Assembly: GCF_900156165.1 (NCBI RefSeq)
Contig: NZ_FTMY01000008.1
Span: 62,001-126,000 of the forward strand
From: Pseudacidovorax sp. RU35E
Lineage (GTDB): Bacteria > Pseudomonadota > Gammaproteobacteria > Burkholderiales > Burkholderiaceae_C
Length of the DNA: 64,000 nucleotides
Reading direction: 5' to 3'
Made by a program: the position numbers and the translations under genes. Position 1 is the stretch's first letter. Each line of letters opens with the position of its first letter. This document shows positions 54,463 to 64,000 of the stretch, piece by piece. A model generated the notes under the pieces. That model was not told the DNA's origin and searched no databases. It saw nothing but the letters and a program-made list of their open reading frames with translations.

Positions 54463-55176
54463 TCAGCGCCGGCGCTTGTTGACTACACGTGCTGGCGCAC
54501 GGCGCGCCGGCGCGGGGCGCGGCGCCGCCGCCATGTTGATGGGAGCCAGGCCGCCTTCGACGCGCTCGCCCGCGCAACGGCCACCCTCCTCCGGAATCAC
54601 CGTCAGCGACACCTGCTTGAAGCCGATGGTGGTCAGCTGGATCTGCTCGGCCGCGGCCTGGCTCAAGTCGATGATGCGCCCCGGTGTGAAAGGCCCGCGA
54701 TCGTTGATGTAGACCAGCACCTCGCGCCCATTGACCAGGCTGCGCACGCACACCTTGGTGCCGAAGGGCAGCGTCTTGTGGGCGGCGGTGAAGCCGGTCA
54801 TGTCGAACAGCTCACCGCTGGCGGTGCGCCGACGGTGGAACTGCACGCCATACCAGGAGCCCCCGCCCCGTTCGAATTCCTCGACCTGCAAATCGTCGGG
54901 GGGACCGTCCGGCGTTTCGCTCAGGTCGGGAAAGATCTGGACCACGCGCGACCGCGGTGCCTCTGCAGCCGCCGGCGCCTGCCGATCCAAGGGCAGCAGA
55001 TGGGGCCGCGGCGGTTTGGCTGCGGAAGTTGCCGCTCCGCTGACGGCGGTGGCGCCAGATGTTGGCTCGGCACCGCCGGCACCTGCGTCCGGCGTCGTCG
55101 GCAGCGGCGCACAGGCCACGGCCAGCAGCGTCGCGAGTGCCGCACATGCGGCCCGCGCCGTCGCCCAGACGCTCAT
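54463..55176 (-). CDS. RlpA-like septal/cell-wall lipoprotein
   Basis: A 237-residue lipoprotein. The signal peptide ends in LLAVAC, with lipidated Cys at about residue 22. A low-complexity Ala/Pro linker leads to a double-psi beta-barrel domain (GGGSWYGVQFHRRRTASGELFD, AAHKTLPFGTKVCVRSL, VYINDRGPFTPGRIIDLS), the RlpA lytic-transglycosylase core. A basic Ala/Arg/Pro tail replaces the usual SPOR domain. It overlaps the metF stop (ATGA) and so ends the ahcY operon. Confidence 0.87.
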   Translation of the reverse strand: MSVWATARAACAALATLLAVACAPLPTTPDAGAGGAEPTSGATAVSGAATSAAKPPRPHLLPLDRQAPAAAEAPRSRVVQIFPDLSETPDGPPDDLQVEEFERGGGSWYGVQFHRRRTASGELFDMTGFTAAHKTLPFGTKVCVRSLVNGREVLVYINDRGPFTPGRIIDLSQAAAEQIQLTTIGFKQVSLTVIPEEGGRCAGERVEGGLAPINMAAAPRPAPARRAPARVVNKRRR

Positions 55177-56006
55177 TCGCCCAGGCCCAGCCGATCCAGC
55201 AGCGCCAGCGTGGGCGCGGCCTGGTTCATCGTGTAGAAGTGCAGCGCCGGGGCGCCGCCCGCGACCAGCCGCTCGCACAAGGCCGCGACCACGTCGAGGC
55301 CGAAGGCCTTGATCGACGCCGTGTCGTCGCCGAAGGACTGCAGCCGCAGTCGCACCCAACGGGGGATCTCGGCGCCGCAGGCATCCGAGAAGCGCATCAG
55401 CTGCGTGGAGCTGGTGATGGGCATGATGCCCGGCACGATCGGCACGTCGGCACCGGCCGCGCGGGCCTCGTCGACGAAGCGGAAGTAGGCCTCGGGCGTG
55501 AAGAAGTACTGCGTGATGGCCGAATCGGCCCCAGCACGCACCTTGGTCGCGAAGGCCTGCATGTCGGCCTGGGGCGTGCGTGCCTGGGGGTGGACCTCGG
55601 GGTAGCAGGCCACCTCCAGGTGGAAGTCACGACCGGTCTCGGTACGAATGAAGGCCACCAGGTCGCTCGCATACTGGAACTCGCCGCCGATGCCGTAGCC
55701 ACTGGGCAGATCGCCACGCAGTGCCACAAGGCGGCGCACGCCCATGGCCTTGAGCTGATGCAGTTGCTCGCGCACCGTCTCGCGCGTCGCGCCGATGCAC
55801 GAGAAGTGCGAGGCCGCGTCGGTGCCTTCTTCCAGGAGCTCCTTCACCGTGGCGAAGGTGCCCGCCTGGGTGGAACCGCCCGCGCCGTAGGTCACCGAGC
55901 AGAACTGCGGCGCGCGGGCACGCAACTGCGCCCGCACGGCCCGCAGCTTGACCGCGCCTTCGGGCGTCTTGGGCGGGAAGAACTCGAAACTGATCGGAAG
56001 GCGCAT
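55173..56006 (-). CDS. metF: Methylenetetrahydrofolate reductase
   Basis: A 277-residue FAD enzyme that makes 5-methyl-THF for methionine synthesis. ISFEFFPPKTPEG, FCSVTYGAGGS, ALRGDLP, DSAITQYFFTPEAYFRFVDEA and PGIMPITSS are the family landmarks. It is downstream of ahcY and tlyA in one direction, so the SAH riboswitch may control it together with ahcY. 19 bases separate it from tlyA. Confidence 0.96.
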   Translation of the reverse strand: MRLPISFEFFPPKTPEGAVKLRAVRAQLRARAPQFCSVTYGAGGSTQAGTFATVKELLEEGTDAASHFSCIGATRETVREQLHQLKAMGVRRLVALRGDLPSGYGIGGEFQYASDLVAFIRTETGRDFHLEVACYPEVHPQARTPQADMQAFATKVRAGADSAITQYFFTPEAYFRFVDEARAAGADVPIVPGIMPITSSTQLMRFSDACGAEIPRWVRLRLQSFGDDTASIKAFGLDVVAALCERLVAGGAPALHFYTMNQAAPTLALLDRLGLGE

Positions 56007-56025
56007 CGGGAATCCCTTTCTTTGT

Positions 56026-56799
<774 letters not shown>

Positions 56800-56922
56800 G
56801 GGAGGAGACGGAGAGCAGGCCGGGCCGCCCCGTGCGAGGCGCCGCGGCCACCGGCTCCGGCGCGCCGCCTGCGAGCGCCCTGCACGGGCGCCCGAGGCGG
56901 CGGCACGAAGCCCGGCGAATGC

Positions 56923-58356
<1,434 letters not shown>

Positions 58357-58417
58357 GCAATGCTCCAGAACACGGGTTTCAGGGTTTCCGCTGCGCGTCG
58401 GGGAGGGAAAGAAAGCA

Positions 58418-58498
58418 CTCACCACGGCGCGATGCGGGTGAGCGTGGTTGCGAGTGGATTCCGAGCCTCACGCCTGACGGCGCTGCAACGCTCCTCGG
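58418..58498 (-). promoter_or_regulatory. SAH riboswitch upstream of ahcY
   Basis: On the minus strand, CCGAGGAGCGTTGCAG (58498-58483), CGTCAGGC, GAGGCTCGG (58469-58461) and AACCACGCTCACC (58449-58437) reproduce the SAH-riboswitch consensus. CCGAG pairs with CTCGG (P1), and GAGCG can pair with CGCTC as the pseudoknot. Downstream, CTCACC (58442-58437) can instead pair with GGTGAG (58423-58418), which looks like a switchable expression-platform hairpin. High SAH should turn on ahcY and the genes behind it. Confidence 0.92.
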
Positions 58499-58509
58499 TT
58501 GCACGGATT

Positions 58510-60207
58510 CTACAAAAGCGGCGATGGACCCGGGCTTTGCACGGCCACGGCCAGTGCCTCCGCCGACCAGGCCACCACGTCGAGGGGCTCGCGACGGCCC
58601 CGCACCTCAATGCGCCGCATTTGCGTGGCAAGCGGCAGGAGGCCTGCCTGCCGGGCCGCGAAGCGCGAGGCCACGAGCGCCGCACCCACCGCCTTGGTCT
58701 GCTCCTGCAACCGGCTGGCAGTGTTCACGACCTCGCCGACCGCGGTGAAGCTCTGCACCTCCAGGTGACCGACCTCGCCGACCGCGGCCGAGCCCGCATG
58801 CAGGCCCATGCCGAAATCGAGGGGCTGGCCGAATTCGCGCTCGAAGCCATCGCTCCAGTCGCGCATACGGGCGCTGATCAGCGCAGCCGCCTGGAAAGCC
58901 CGGCGGCAGGCCAGGTCCAGGCCTTCTTCCAGGCCGAAGATCGCCATCACACTGTCGCCGATGAACTGGTTCGGCACGCCGCCCGACTCCCGCACCGCCT
59001 GCCCCACGAGCGCAAAGTAGCGGTCGAGCACGTAGACGAGGTCGAAGGGCCATTGACGCTCGGCGAGGCCTGACCAGCGGCGCAGGTCGACGAAGAGCAC
59101 GGCAACCTCGCGCTCGCCCTCCAGCCGCGGGCGCTGGCCTTCGGCGACGGTGCCGCCGCCCAGCAAGGGAGAGACCTCGAGGTCGCCCGTCGGCCGCAAC
59201 TGGCAGGCCAGCCGCACCTGGGCACCCGCGCGCACGCGGGCCAGCGTACGCTGTTCGTCGAGCCCGGGCGGCGGACAGTGAGCGGCCGGCCCTGCGACGC
59301 GGATCCGACAGGTGGAACAACGGGCCCGCCCGCCGCACAGCGACAGGTGTGCGATGCCGTGCGCCCGGCTGGCCTCCAGCACGCTCCAGCCGACAGGCAC
59401 CTGGACACTGCGGTCGGGATAGCGCAGCGTCAGCATCCGGACGCCGGGAAACCGGTACATCCGGCCGCGCGCCAAACGAGCCAGCAACAAGGCCGCGAGC
59501 AAAGTCATGTAGAGGTCCTGTCCATGCTCGGACAATCCTCCGAGTCGACGCCCCTGAGCGGCACCGGGCGCGTCGACCGGCCCGGGCGCGACCTGCCATT
59601 CGCGTCCCATGGCCACGAAACCCAGCGCCGCGAGCGTAGGCAACAGCACGGCCACAGTCAGCAACAGCGGCTGAGCCCGACGCCAGCGCACATTCGCGCG
59701 CAGGGCAAAGTGCAGGCCCATGCAGCCGTGCGTCCAGGCCGCGGCCAGGGCGATGATCTGGAAGACGCCGCCCGCCGCGCCCCACAGGCCTTCCACCACA
59801 CGGGCATAGCTGCCATTCAAGCCGAAGAGCGTGTAGCCGCCGCGCATCGACGCCAGGTGTGAAGCCAGCAGCAGCGGAAGAGCGAAGCCAAGCACGATGC
59901 GCAGCCCCTGCGACGGCGGCATGCGAAGGCTGCGCCGCTCCCACAGCGCGACGAAGGCCAGCACCAGATGGACGACCACCGCGCCATAGAGCAGCAGCGT
60001 GCCGGGCCAGGAATGCCAGAAGGAACGCAGCGGCCTCAGCACCGCCTCGGCCACCTGAAGCGATACAAGCCCCAACGCATGGTTGAGCAGATGCAGTGTC
60101 ACGTACGCCATCAGCACCAGGCCGCTGGCCCAACGCAGATCGCGCCGTGAGCGCAGGGACAACGAGACGGGGAAGGCCGGCGCGGCGACCGGCGGAGGCG
60201 GACTCAT
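58510..60207 (-). CDS. Membrane adenylate/guanylate cyclase with [2Fe-2S] ferredoxin domain
   Basis: A 565-residue protein in three parts. Residues about 15-260 form a multispan membrane domain with several His, resembling the cytochrome b subunit of succinate dehydrogenase. Residues about 265-350 are a plant-type ferredoxin with C-x5-C-x2-C (LCGGRARCSTC) and a fourth Cys in RLACQL. The C-terminal class III cyclase domain has metal-binding Asp in LFVDLRRW and FIGDSVMAIFG and the transition-state N-x3-R in VNTASRL. The usual adenine-contacting Lys is Gln (PNQF). Redox control of cAMP synthesis is inferred. It starts 26 bases from the divergent Crp/Fnr gene. Confidence 0.9.
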   Translation of the reverse strand: MSPPPPVAAPAFPVSLSLRSRRDLRWASGLVLMAYVTLHLLNHALGLVSLQVAEAVLRPLRSFWHSWPGTLLLYGAVVVHLVLAFVALWERRSLRMPPSQGLRIVLGFALPLLLASHLASMRGGYTLFGLNGSYARVVEGLWGAAGGVFQIIALAAAWTHGCMGLHFALRANVRWRRAQPLLLTVAVLLPTLAALGFVAMGREWQVAPGPVDAPGAAQGRRLGGLSEHGQDLYMTLLAALLLARLARGRMYRFPGVRMLTLRYPDRSVQVPVGWSVLEASRAHGIAHLSLCGGRARCSTCRIRVAGPAAHCPPPGLDEQRTLARVRAGAQVRLACQLRPTGDLEVSPLLGGGTVAEGQRPRLEGEREVAVLFVDLRRWSGLAERQWPFDLVYVLDRYFALVGQAVRESGGVPNQFIGDSVMAIFGLEEGLDLACRRAFQAAALISARMRDWSDGFEREFGQPLDFGMGLHAGSAAVGEVGHLEVQSFTAVGEVVNTASRLQEQTKAVGAALVASRFAARQAGLLPLATQMRRIEVRGRREPLDVVAWSAEALAVAVQSPGPSPLL

Positions 60208-60233
60208 GGGCGGCTGAGCATAATCGCGCGCCC

Positions 60234-60950
60234 ATGAGTGACCGGCCCTCCAGTCTTGCGCTTCGGCGCTTCGCCCTGTTCGACGACCTGCCGCCAGCAC
60301 GGCTGGATGCCATTGCGGCGCGCTGCAGCTGGCGCCGTGTGACGGCCGGGCAACCGCTGCTGCTGCGGCGCCAGCGTCGCGCCGACGTCTACCTCGTGAT
60401 CGATGGCACGGTGCGGGTGACCACCTACGGTGCCAACGGCCGGCAGGTCACCTTCCGCGACCTGGGGGCGGGCGAGGTCGTCGGCGACCTCGCTGCCCTG
60501 GACGGTCAGCCGCGCTCGGCCGACGTGATGACGGTGGAGGACAGCCTCGTGGCGGTGCTCGAGCGCGAAACCTTCCTCGAGCTGTTGCAGCAGGAACCGA
60601 CGGTGGCCCGACGTCAGATGCAGCGCCTGACGACCCTGGTGCGCCAACTGTCGCAGCGGGTGATCGAGCTGAGTACGCTGGGCGTGCAGAACCGGCTTCA
60701 CGCTGAACTGCTCCGGCTGGCCCGCACGGCCTGCCCCGATGCGGCCACCGGCGAGGTTCGGCTGGCGCCGGCGCCACGCCATGCCGAGCTGGCCAGCCGC
60801 ATCAGCACCAACCGCGAGCAGGTGACCCGGGAACTCAACGCGCTGGTGCGTGCCGGCCTGCTGCGCAAGGACGGCGACGCCCTCGTCGTCACCGACGTCG
60901 AGCGTCTGGCGCGCGTGGTCGCCGAGGTGATGGGCGACAGCGGCGCCTGA
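60234..60950 (+). CDS. Crp/Fnr-family transcriptional regulator
   Basis: A 238-residue regulator. The cyclic-nucleotide-binding fold spans about 8-125 (VYLVIDGTVRVTTYGANGRQ, GEVVGDLAALDGQPRSADVM); the R-S of QPRSA matches the phosphate-binding cassette of cAMP-binding proteins. A helix-turn-helix lies near residues 180-205 (RHAELASRISTNREQVTREL). There are no N-terminal cysteines as in FNR. It is divergent from the adenylate cyclase, so the two may form a dedicated cAMP module (inference). Confidence 0.92.
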   Translation: MSDRPSSLALRRFALFDDLPPARLDAIAARCSWRRVTAGQPLLLRRQRRADVYLVIDGTVRVTTYGANGRQVTFRDLGAGEVVGDLAALDGQPRSADVMTVEDSLVAVLERETFLELLQQEPTVARRQMQRLTTLVRQLSQRVIELSTLGVQNRLHAELLRLARTACPDAATGEVRLAPAPRHAELASRISTNREQVTRELNALVRAGLLRKDGDALVVTDVERLARVVAEVMGDSGA

Positions 60951-60962
60951 GGCGACGCGCGA

Positions 60963-61403
60963 TCAGTTCAGCCCGCGCTGCGGGCCGGCGACAGCGTAGC
61001 GCCCCGCGCCCAGCAACATCACCGCCAGGGCGCCGAACAGGTACAGGCCCTGCAGTTCCAGTGCCCAGCCACCCTGGCTGGTCATGGCAAAGAACTGGCC
61101 GGTATGCACCAGAAGCAGGGCCACGATCATGTTGATCACGACCACTGCTGCGGCCGGGCGCGTCCACAGACCCAGAATCATCAGCGCCGGCGCCAGCACC
61201 TCGCCGATGTAGACCAGGTAACCGATCGCCCCGGGCAGGCCGTGGGCCTGCAGCATCTTCACGATGAAGCCTGGACCCGTGCTCAGTTTGGAAATGCCGT
61301 GAAGCAGCACAAGCATGCCGACTGCAACGCGCAGCACCAGCTTGCCGGCGTCGTCATGCCGCGCGATCACTGTGTCGGTCGTCTTGGATGAAGCGTAGGA
61401 CAT
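60963..61403 (-). CDS. DoxX family membrane protein
   Basis: A 146-residue protein with four membrane segments. LVLRVAVGMLVLLHGISKL, YIGEVLAPALMILGLWTRPAA, and an Asn/His-bearing third helix (VVINMIVALLLVHTGQFFAM) match the DoxX/SURF4-like family. Roles reported for relatives include quinone-linked or thiosulfate oxidation; none can be assigned here. ATG at 61403 has GAGG eight bases upstream. Eight bases separate it from the preceding small periplasmic protein gene. Confidence 0.87.
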   Translation of the reverse strand: MSYASSKTTDTVIARHDDAGKLVLRVAVGMLVLLHGISKLSTGPGFIVKMLQAHGLPGAIGYLVYIGEVLAPALMILGLWTRPAAAVVVINMIVALLLVHTGQFFAMTSQGGWALELQGLYLFGALAVMLLGAGRYAVAGPQRGLN

Positions 61404-61411
61404 GGAGGGCC

Positions 61412-61795
61412 TCACAGGGCGGGTTGTGCGCCGCCCGATGCCTGCTGCGGCTGCGGTTCGCGGCGCATGTTGGCGGGCAGACGGCTGTCGACGAAGGCGC
61501 GCGGATCCAGGTTCTGGTTGGCGGCATGGGCCGCAGCCACTGCCTCGGCCTGCACTTGGGCGCGCGTGCGGGCGCTGACGAACACTGGCTGCTGGCCGAA
61601 GCTGCTGGCCTCGCCGATGGCGGCCACATCGCCGTTGCGCTCGGCGGCGACGAGTTGCTGCTGCGCGGCGGCACGCGACAGGGTGCTGTGCACCGGGGTG
61701 CGGTTCTGCTGGATGTAGTCGTCCTGCGTCTCGGCGGACGCGGCACCGGCGGCGAGCGTCAGCAGGGCGGCAGCGAGAAGGGCGGTCTTGTTCAT
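61412..61795 (-). CDS. Small periplasmic protein, DUF4148-like
   Basis: A 127-residue protein with a clear signal peptide (MNKTALLAAALLTLAAGAASA). The mature part has two short helical repeats (LSRAAAQQQLVAAERNG and TRAQVQAEAVAAAHAANQ) and a Gln/Pro-rich tail. The pattern fits the DUF4148-type proteins that are numerous in Burkholderiales and have no known function. AAGGA lies about eight bases before the ATG at 61795. Probably cotranscribed with the DoxX gene. Confidence 0.75.
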   Translation of the reverse strand: MNKTALLAAALLTLAAGAASAETQDDYIQQNRTPVHSTLSRAAAQQQLVAAERNGDVAAIGEASSFGQQPVFVSARTRAQVQAEAVAAAHAANQNLDPRAFVDSRLPANMRREPQPQQASGGAQPAL

Positions 61796-62160
61796 GGCGA
61801 ATCCTTTCGAGGGTCGGGTTGGAAAGTCGATCCCGCGCGAGAGGCCGTGCAGCGATCGATGGACTGGAGTCTCCGCCTCGCGGTCGCCGCCGTCGGTGCG
61901 TTTACGCACATCGAACGACAAGTCGCGCGAAGACCAATGCGCGGCTGTCGTGGGTCCAGGTTGTCCCGGCTTTCTGTGGATAAACCTGGGCATAGGTCGG
62001 GGAGGACAACGCCAAGGCATGCTCCGCCGTGCCTTCGCGACAGATTGCCCATTTATCGGGCAGGCTGATCCGGATGCACCATGAAGAAAGCCCCTGACCG
62101 AGGGGACGGTTCAGGGGCTTTATGAAGGCGGCCCGCGAGAGGCGGTACGCCGAGGTCGAA
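61796..62160. other. 365-base non-coding region
   Basis: This gap holds the upstream region of the DUF4148-like gene and the tRNA-Thr terminator. It contains one DnaA-box-like TTATCCACA (minus strand, 61983-61975) and a small inverted repeat around TGCCC/GGGCA near 62045. I see no credible ORF and no clear promoter. Confidence 0.6.
62087..62121 (-). terminator. Terminator downstream of tRNA-Thr
   Basis: A perfect 11-bp stem, AAAGCCCCTGA (62087-62097) with TCAGGGGCTTT (62111-62121), and a 13-base loop. On the minus strand it continues CTTTCTTC. It lies 40 bases after the tRNA 3' end. Confidence 0.78.
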
Positions 62161-62236
62161 TGGTGCCGCTTGTCGGAATCGAACTGACGACCTACCGCTT
62201 ACAAGGCGGGTGCTCTACCAACTGAGCTAAAGCGGC
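62161..62236 (-). tRNA. tRNA-Thr (UGU anticodon)
   Basis: A 76-nt cloverleaf with encoded CCA. Acceptor GCCGCTT pairs AAGCGGC, D-arm GCTC/GAGC, anticodon loop CTTGTAA with TGT, T-arm GTCAG-TTCGATT-CCGAC with a wobble-tolerant closing pair. The anticodon TGT reads threonine ACA codons. Confidence 0.93.
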
Positions 62237-62246
62237 AAGGGGCGCG

Positions 62247-62274
62247 ATTCTATCGGAAGGGTGATGTCGGTCAC
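62247..62274 (-). promoter_or_regulatory. Putative promoter of tRNA-Thr
   Basis: On the minus strand, TAGAAT (62252-62247) follows GTGACC (62274-62269) at a 16-base spacing, about eleven bases before the tRNA. The -35 overlaps the sspB stop codon. Confidence 0.4.
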
Positions 62275-62789
62275 TTCACGCGCTTGAGCGCTGGACGACC
62301 GCCGTTCGGCGGCCGTGGCGGCTCGCCGTCGGGCGATTCGGCGCCCGCGAGCATCCCAGGCTCGGACTCCGCAGCCTCGCCTACCAGATGCATGCCAGGA
62401 CGCGGCTCCGGTGTGGACTGCCCCGATGTCGGTGCCACCACCTCGCCCGCCTCGGAGGCCTGCGCGTCAAGGGGCGGGAAGGCCATGCCCTGGCCGTTCT
62501 CCCGCGCATAGATGGCAACCACGCGCCCAAGGGGCACGATGATGTCGCGTGCCGTGCCGGCGAAGCGGGCCTTGAACTCGATGAACTCGTTGCCGATCTT
62601 GAGCGAACTCGTCGCGTCGTAGCTGATGTTCAGCACGATCTCGCCATTCTTGACGTATTCGCGCGGCACCTGGACGGTCTCGTCCACCACCACGGCGATA
62701 TACGGCGTGAAGCCGTGATCGGTACACCATTCGTACAGCGCACGCAGCAGGTACGGCCGCAGCGTCGTGGATTCGAGGGCGCTGATCAT
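62271..62789 (-). CDS. sspB: ClpXP protease specificity-enhancing factor SspB
   Basis: A 172-residue adaptor that delivers ssrA-tagged proteins to ClpXP. The N-terminal substrate-binding domain is RPYLLRALYEWCTDHGFTPYI, VLNISYDATSSLKIGNEFIEF and VVAIYARENGQGM. After a flexible acidic/Pro linker, the last residues GRPALKRVK match the ClpX-binding XB peptide of E. coli SspB. It follows sspA at 35 bases, the classical order. Confidence 0.95.
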   Translation of the reverse strand: MISALESTTLRPYLLRALYEWCTDHGFTPYIAVVVDETVQVPREYVKNGEIVLNISYDATSSLKIGNEFIEFKARFAGTARDIIVPLGRVVAIYARENGQGMAFPPLDAQASEAGEVVAPTSGQSTPEPRPGMHLVGEAAESEPGMLAGAESPDGEPPRPPNGGRPALKRVK

Positions 62790-62824
62790 GAATCGCGCGT
62801 CTTTCTCTTCCAGCCGCGCTGCGC

Positions 62825-63436
62825 TTACTTGCGCATCACCTTCTCGGAAGGCGTCAGCGCTTCGATGTACGCGGGACGCGAGAAGATGCGCTCAGCGTAC
62901 TTCAGCAGCGGCGCGGCGTTCTTGCTCAGGTCGATGCCGTAGTAGTCCAGGCGCCAGAGCAGCGGCGCGATGGCCACGTCGAGCATGGAGAAGTTCTCGC
63001 CCAGCATGTACTTGTTCTTGAGGAACACGGGCGCGAGTTGCGTCAGGCGGTCGCGGATGTGCGAGCGCGCCTTCTCGATGGCCTTGTCGTTGCCCTTGGC
63101 ACTGCGGTTCTCGAGCGTGGACACATGGACGAACAGTTCCTTCTCGAAGTTCAGCAGGAACAGCCGCACACGGGCGCGGTCGACCGGGTCGCCGGGCATC
63201 AGCTGGGGATGCGGGAAGCGCTCGTCGATGTACTCGTTGATGATGTTCGACTCGTACAGGATCAGGTCGCGCTCGACCAGGATCGGCACCTGGCCGTACG
63301 GATTCATCACGCTGATGTCTTCGGGCTTGTTGTAGAGGTCGACGTCACGGATTTCGAAGTCCATGCCCTTTTCGAACAGCACGAAGCGGCAGCGGTGGGA
63401 GAAAGGGCAGGTCGTTCCGGAATACAGCACCATCAT
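62825..63436 (-). CDS. sspA: Stringent starvation protein A
   Basis: A 203-residue glutathione-S-transferase-fold protein that binds RNA polymerase during stress. The thioredoxin-like domain begins MMVLYSGTTCPFSHRCRFVL and includes NPYGQVPILVERDLILYES; the helical domain contains LLNFEKELF and YMLGENFSMLDVAIAPLLWRL. Two adjacent ATG codons (63436, 63433) are possible starts. It lies after petC with an intervening terminator. Confidence 0.95.
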   Translation of the reverse strand: MMVLYSGTTCPFSHRCRFVLFEKGMDFEIRDVDLYNKPEDISVMNPYGQVPILVERDLILYESNIINEYIDERFPHPQLMPGDPVDRARVRLFLLNFEKELFVHVSTLENRSAKGNDKAIEKARSHIRDRLTQLAPVFLKNKYMLGENFSMLDVAIAPLLWRLDYYGIDLSKNAAPLLKYAERIFSRPAYIEALTPSEKVMRK

Positions 63437-63454
63437 GGCGAAAGGCTCCAAAAA

Positions 63455-63491
63455 ATCAAAAAAGAGTGGGCCGCTCCAGCAGCCCACTCTG
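63455..63491 (-). terminator. Intrinsic terminator after petC
   Basis: A perfect 9-bp stem, AGAGTGGGC (63464-63472) with GCCCACTCT (63483-63491), a 10-base loop and, on the minus strand, a TTTTTTGATTTTTT tail. Confidence 0.92.
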
Positions 63492-63538
63492 TACGTTCAC
63501 GCACCCGGCATGCCCGGGCAGCGCCGTTCGCGTTCTCT

Positions 63539-64000
63539 CTACTTCACGTCTTTCCAGAACGCCGCATTGAGACGCCAAGCAAAGACCAGCGACACCACGA
63601 GGAACAGCAACACCCACACCCCCACGCGTACACGCGTGTTCTGCGCGGGCTCGGCCATCCACTGCAGGTAATTGACGAGATCGCCAACGGCCTGATCGAA
63701 CTGCAGGGGCGTCATCTTGCCCGGCTTGACCTGCTCCCAGCCCTTGAGCACCTCGGTCTCGTGACCGTGCTGCTCCACCTTGTCATAGACCGGGCGGCGC
63801 TCGCCTTGCAGTTCCCAAAGCACGTTGGGCATGCCCACGCTCGGGAAGGCCAGGTTGTTCCAGCCGGTTGCCTTGGTGTCGTCGCGGTAGTAGGTGCGCA
63901 GGTAGGTATAGAGGTAGTCGGCGCCGGTGCCATTGTGACCTGCGCGCGAACGCGCCACCAAAGTGAGGTCGGGCGGATTGCCGCCGAACCATTCCTTGGC
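63539..64000 (-). CDS. petC: Cytochrome c1 of the bc1 complex, C-terminal part
   Basis: The frame is open to the window edge, so only the C-terminal 153 residues are visible. GNPPDLTLVARSR, GADYLYTYLRTYYRDDT, the haem-ligand Met region AFPSVGMPNVLWELQG and the C-terminal anchor VGVWVLLFLVVSLVFAWRL identify cytochrome c1, which passes electrons from the Rieske protein to cytochrome c. The haem-binding CxxCH is outside the window. The following sspA-sspB order is standard in betaproteobacteria. Confidence 0.95.
   Translation of the reverse strand, partial: AKEWFGGNPPDLTLVARSRAGHNGTGADYLYTYLRTYYRDDTKATGWNNLAFPSVGMPNVLWELQGERRPVYDKVEQHGHETEVLKGWEQVKPGKMTPLQFDQAVGDLVNYLQWMAEPAQNTRVRVGVWVLLFLVVSLVFAWRLNAAFWKDVK

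Noticed and set aside
61975..61983. Perfect DnaA-box-like TTATCCACA (minus strand).
   Set aside because: Only one box, with no AT-rich unwinding region or replication genes nearby; not evidence for an origin.

Overview
The window is about 64 kb of very GC-rich chromosomal DNA. Gene content and order point to a betaproteobacterium of the order Burkholderiales, most likely the Comamonadaceae/Sphaerotilaceae group. Examples are dusB-fis-purH, ahcY preceded by an SAH riboswitch with tlyA and metF downstream, rplM-rpsI-erpA, petC-sspA-sspB, a DUF4148-like periplasmic protein and a compound-hairpin intergenic repeat of a type I associate with Comamonadaceae. About 62 protein genes and two tRNAs are packed tightly, and many neighbours overlap at ATGA or TGATG. 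I see no insertion sequence, prophage, CRISPR array or rRNA. Species assignment is inference.

Layout: 1-5.4 kb holds thiamine (thiD end), tetrapyrrole (hemL), cytochrome c, purine (purH), Fis and DusB genes. 5.6-7.2 kb holds a YqaA-like membrane protein and ychF. 7.36-13.5 kb is a complete ribose system, rbsB-A-C-R-K-D, behind a double LacI-type operator. 13.5-19.2 kb holds a MOSC protein, a UbiH-like monooxygenase, DsbC, an M61 peptidase and an enoyl-CoA hydratase. It is followed by tRNA-Met and a strong terminator. 19.5-27.0 kb is accessory. An OmpR-type two-component system faces a minus-strand cluster encoding an outer-membrane barrel, a thermostable-hemolysin-family protein, an AMP-forming ligase, a haem-oxygenase-like di-iron protein, a short-chain dehydrogenase and a TPR protein. 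27.2-35.5 kb holds a tripartite-tricarboxylate binding protein, an aldehyde dehydrogenase, a HAD phosphatase, prfC, an LpxH-like phosphoesterase, dmeF and ruvB.

35.6-41.5 kb is a tightly coupled six-gene plus-strand operon resembling E. coli ynbABCD. It encodes a CDP-alcohol phosphatidyltransferase, a hydrolase-methyltransferase, a PAP2-dual-specificity phosphatase, a small membrane protein, a PlsC-type acyltransferase and a CdsA-type cytidylyltransferase. It looks like a self-contained pathway for an uncharacterised phospholipid. 41.6-45.1 kb holds ruvA, phoH-ybeY, dtd and a cation-efflux transporter. 45.2-51.9 kb holds a FecR/OmpA pair, tyrS, an M23 peptidase, anmK and an MFS exporter. 52.0-54.4 kb holds erpA, rpsI, rplM and rlmJ. 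54.5-58.5 kb is the minus-strand methyl-cycle operon ahcY-tlyA-metF-rlpA-like under an SAH riboswitch. 58.5-61.0 kb pairs a ferredoxin-fused membrane adenylate cyclase with a divergent Crp/Fnr regulator. The right end has DoxX, a small periplasmic protein, tRNA-Thr, sspB, sspA and the 3' end of petC.

The two stretches most worth following are the hemolysin-family/di-iron cluster with a PmrA/QseB-like box in its promoter, and the ynb-like lipid operon, whose first enzyme has two Asn in place of motif Asp residues. Functions proposed for both are inference.
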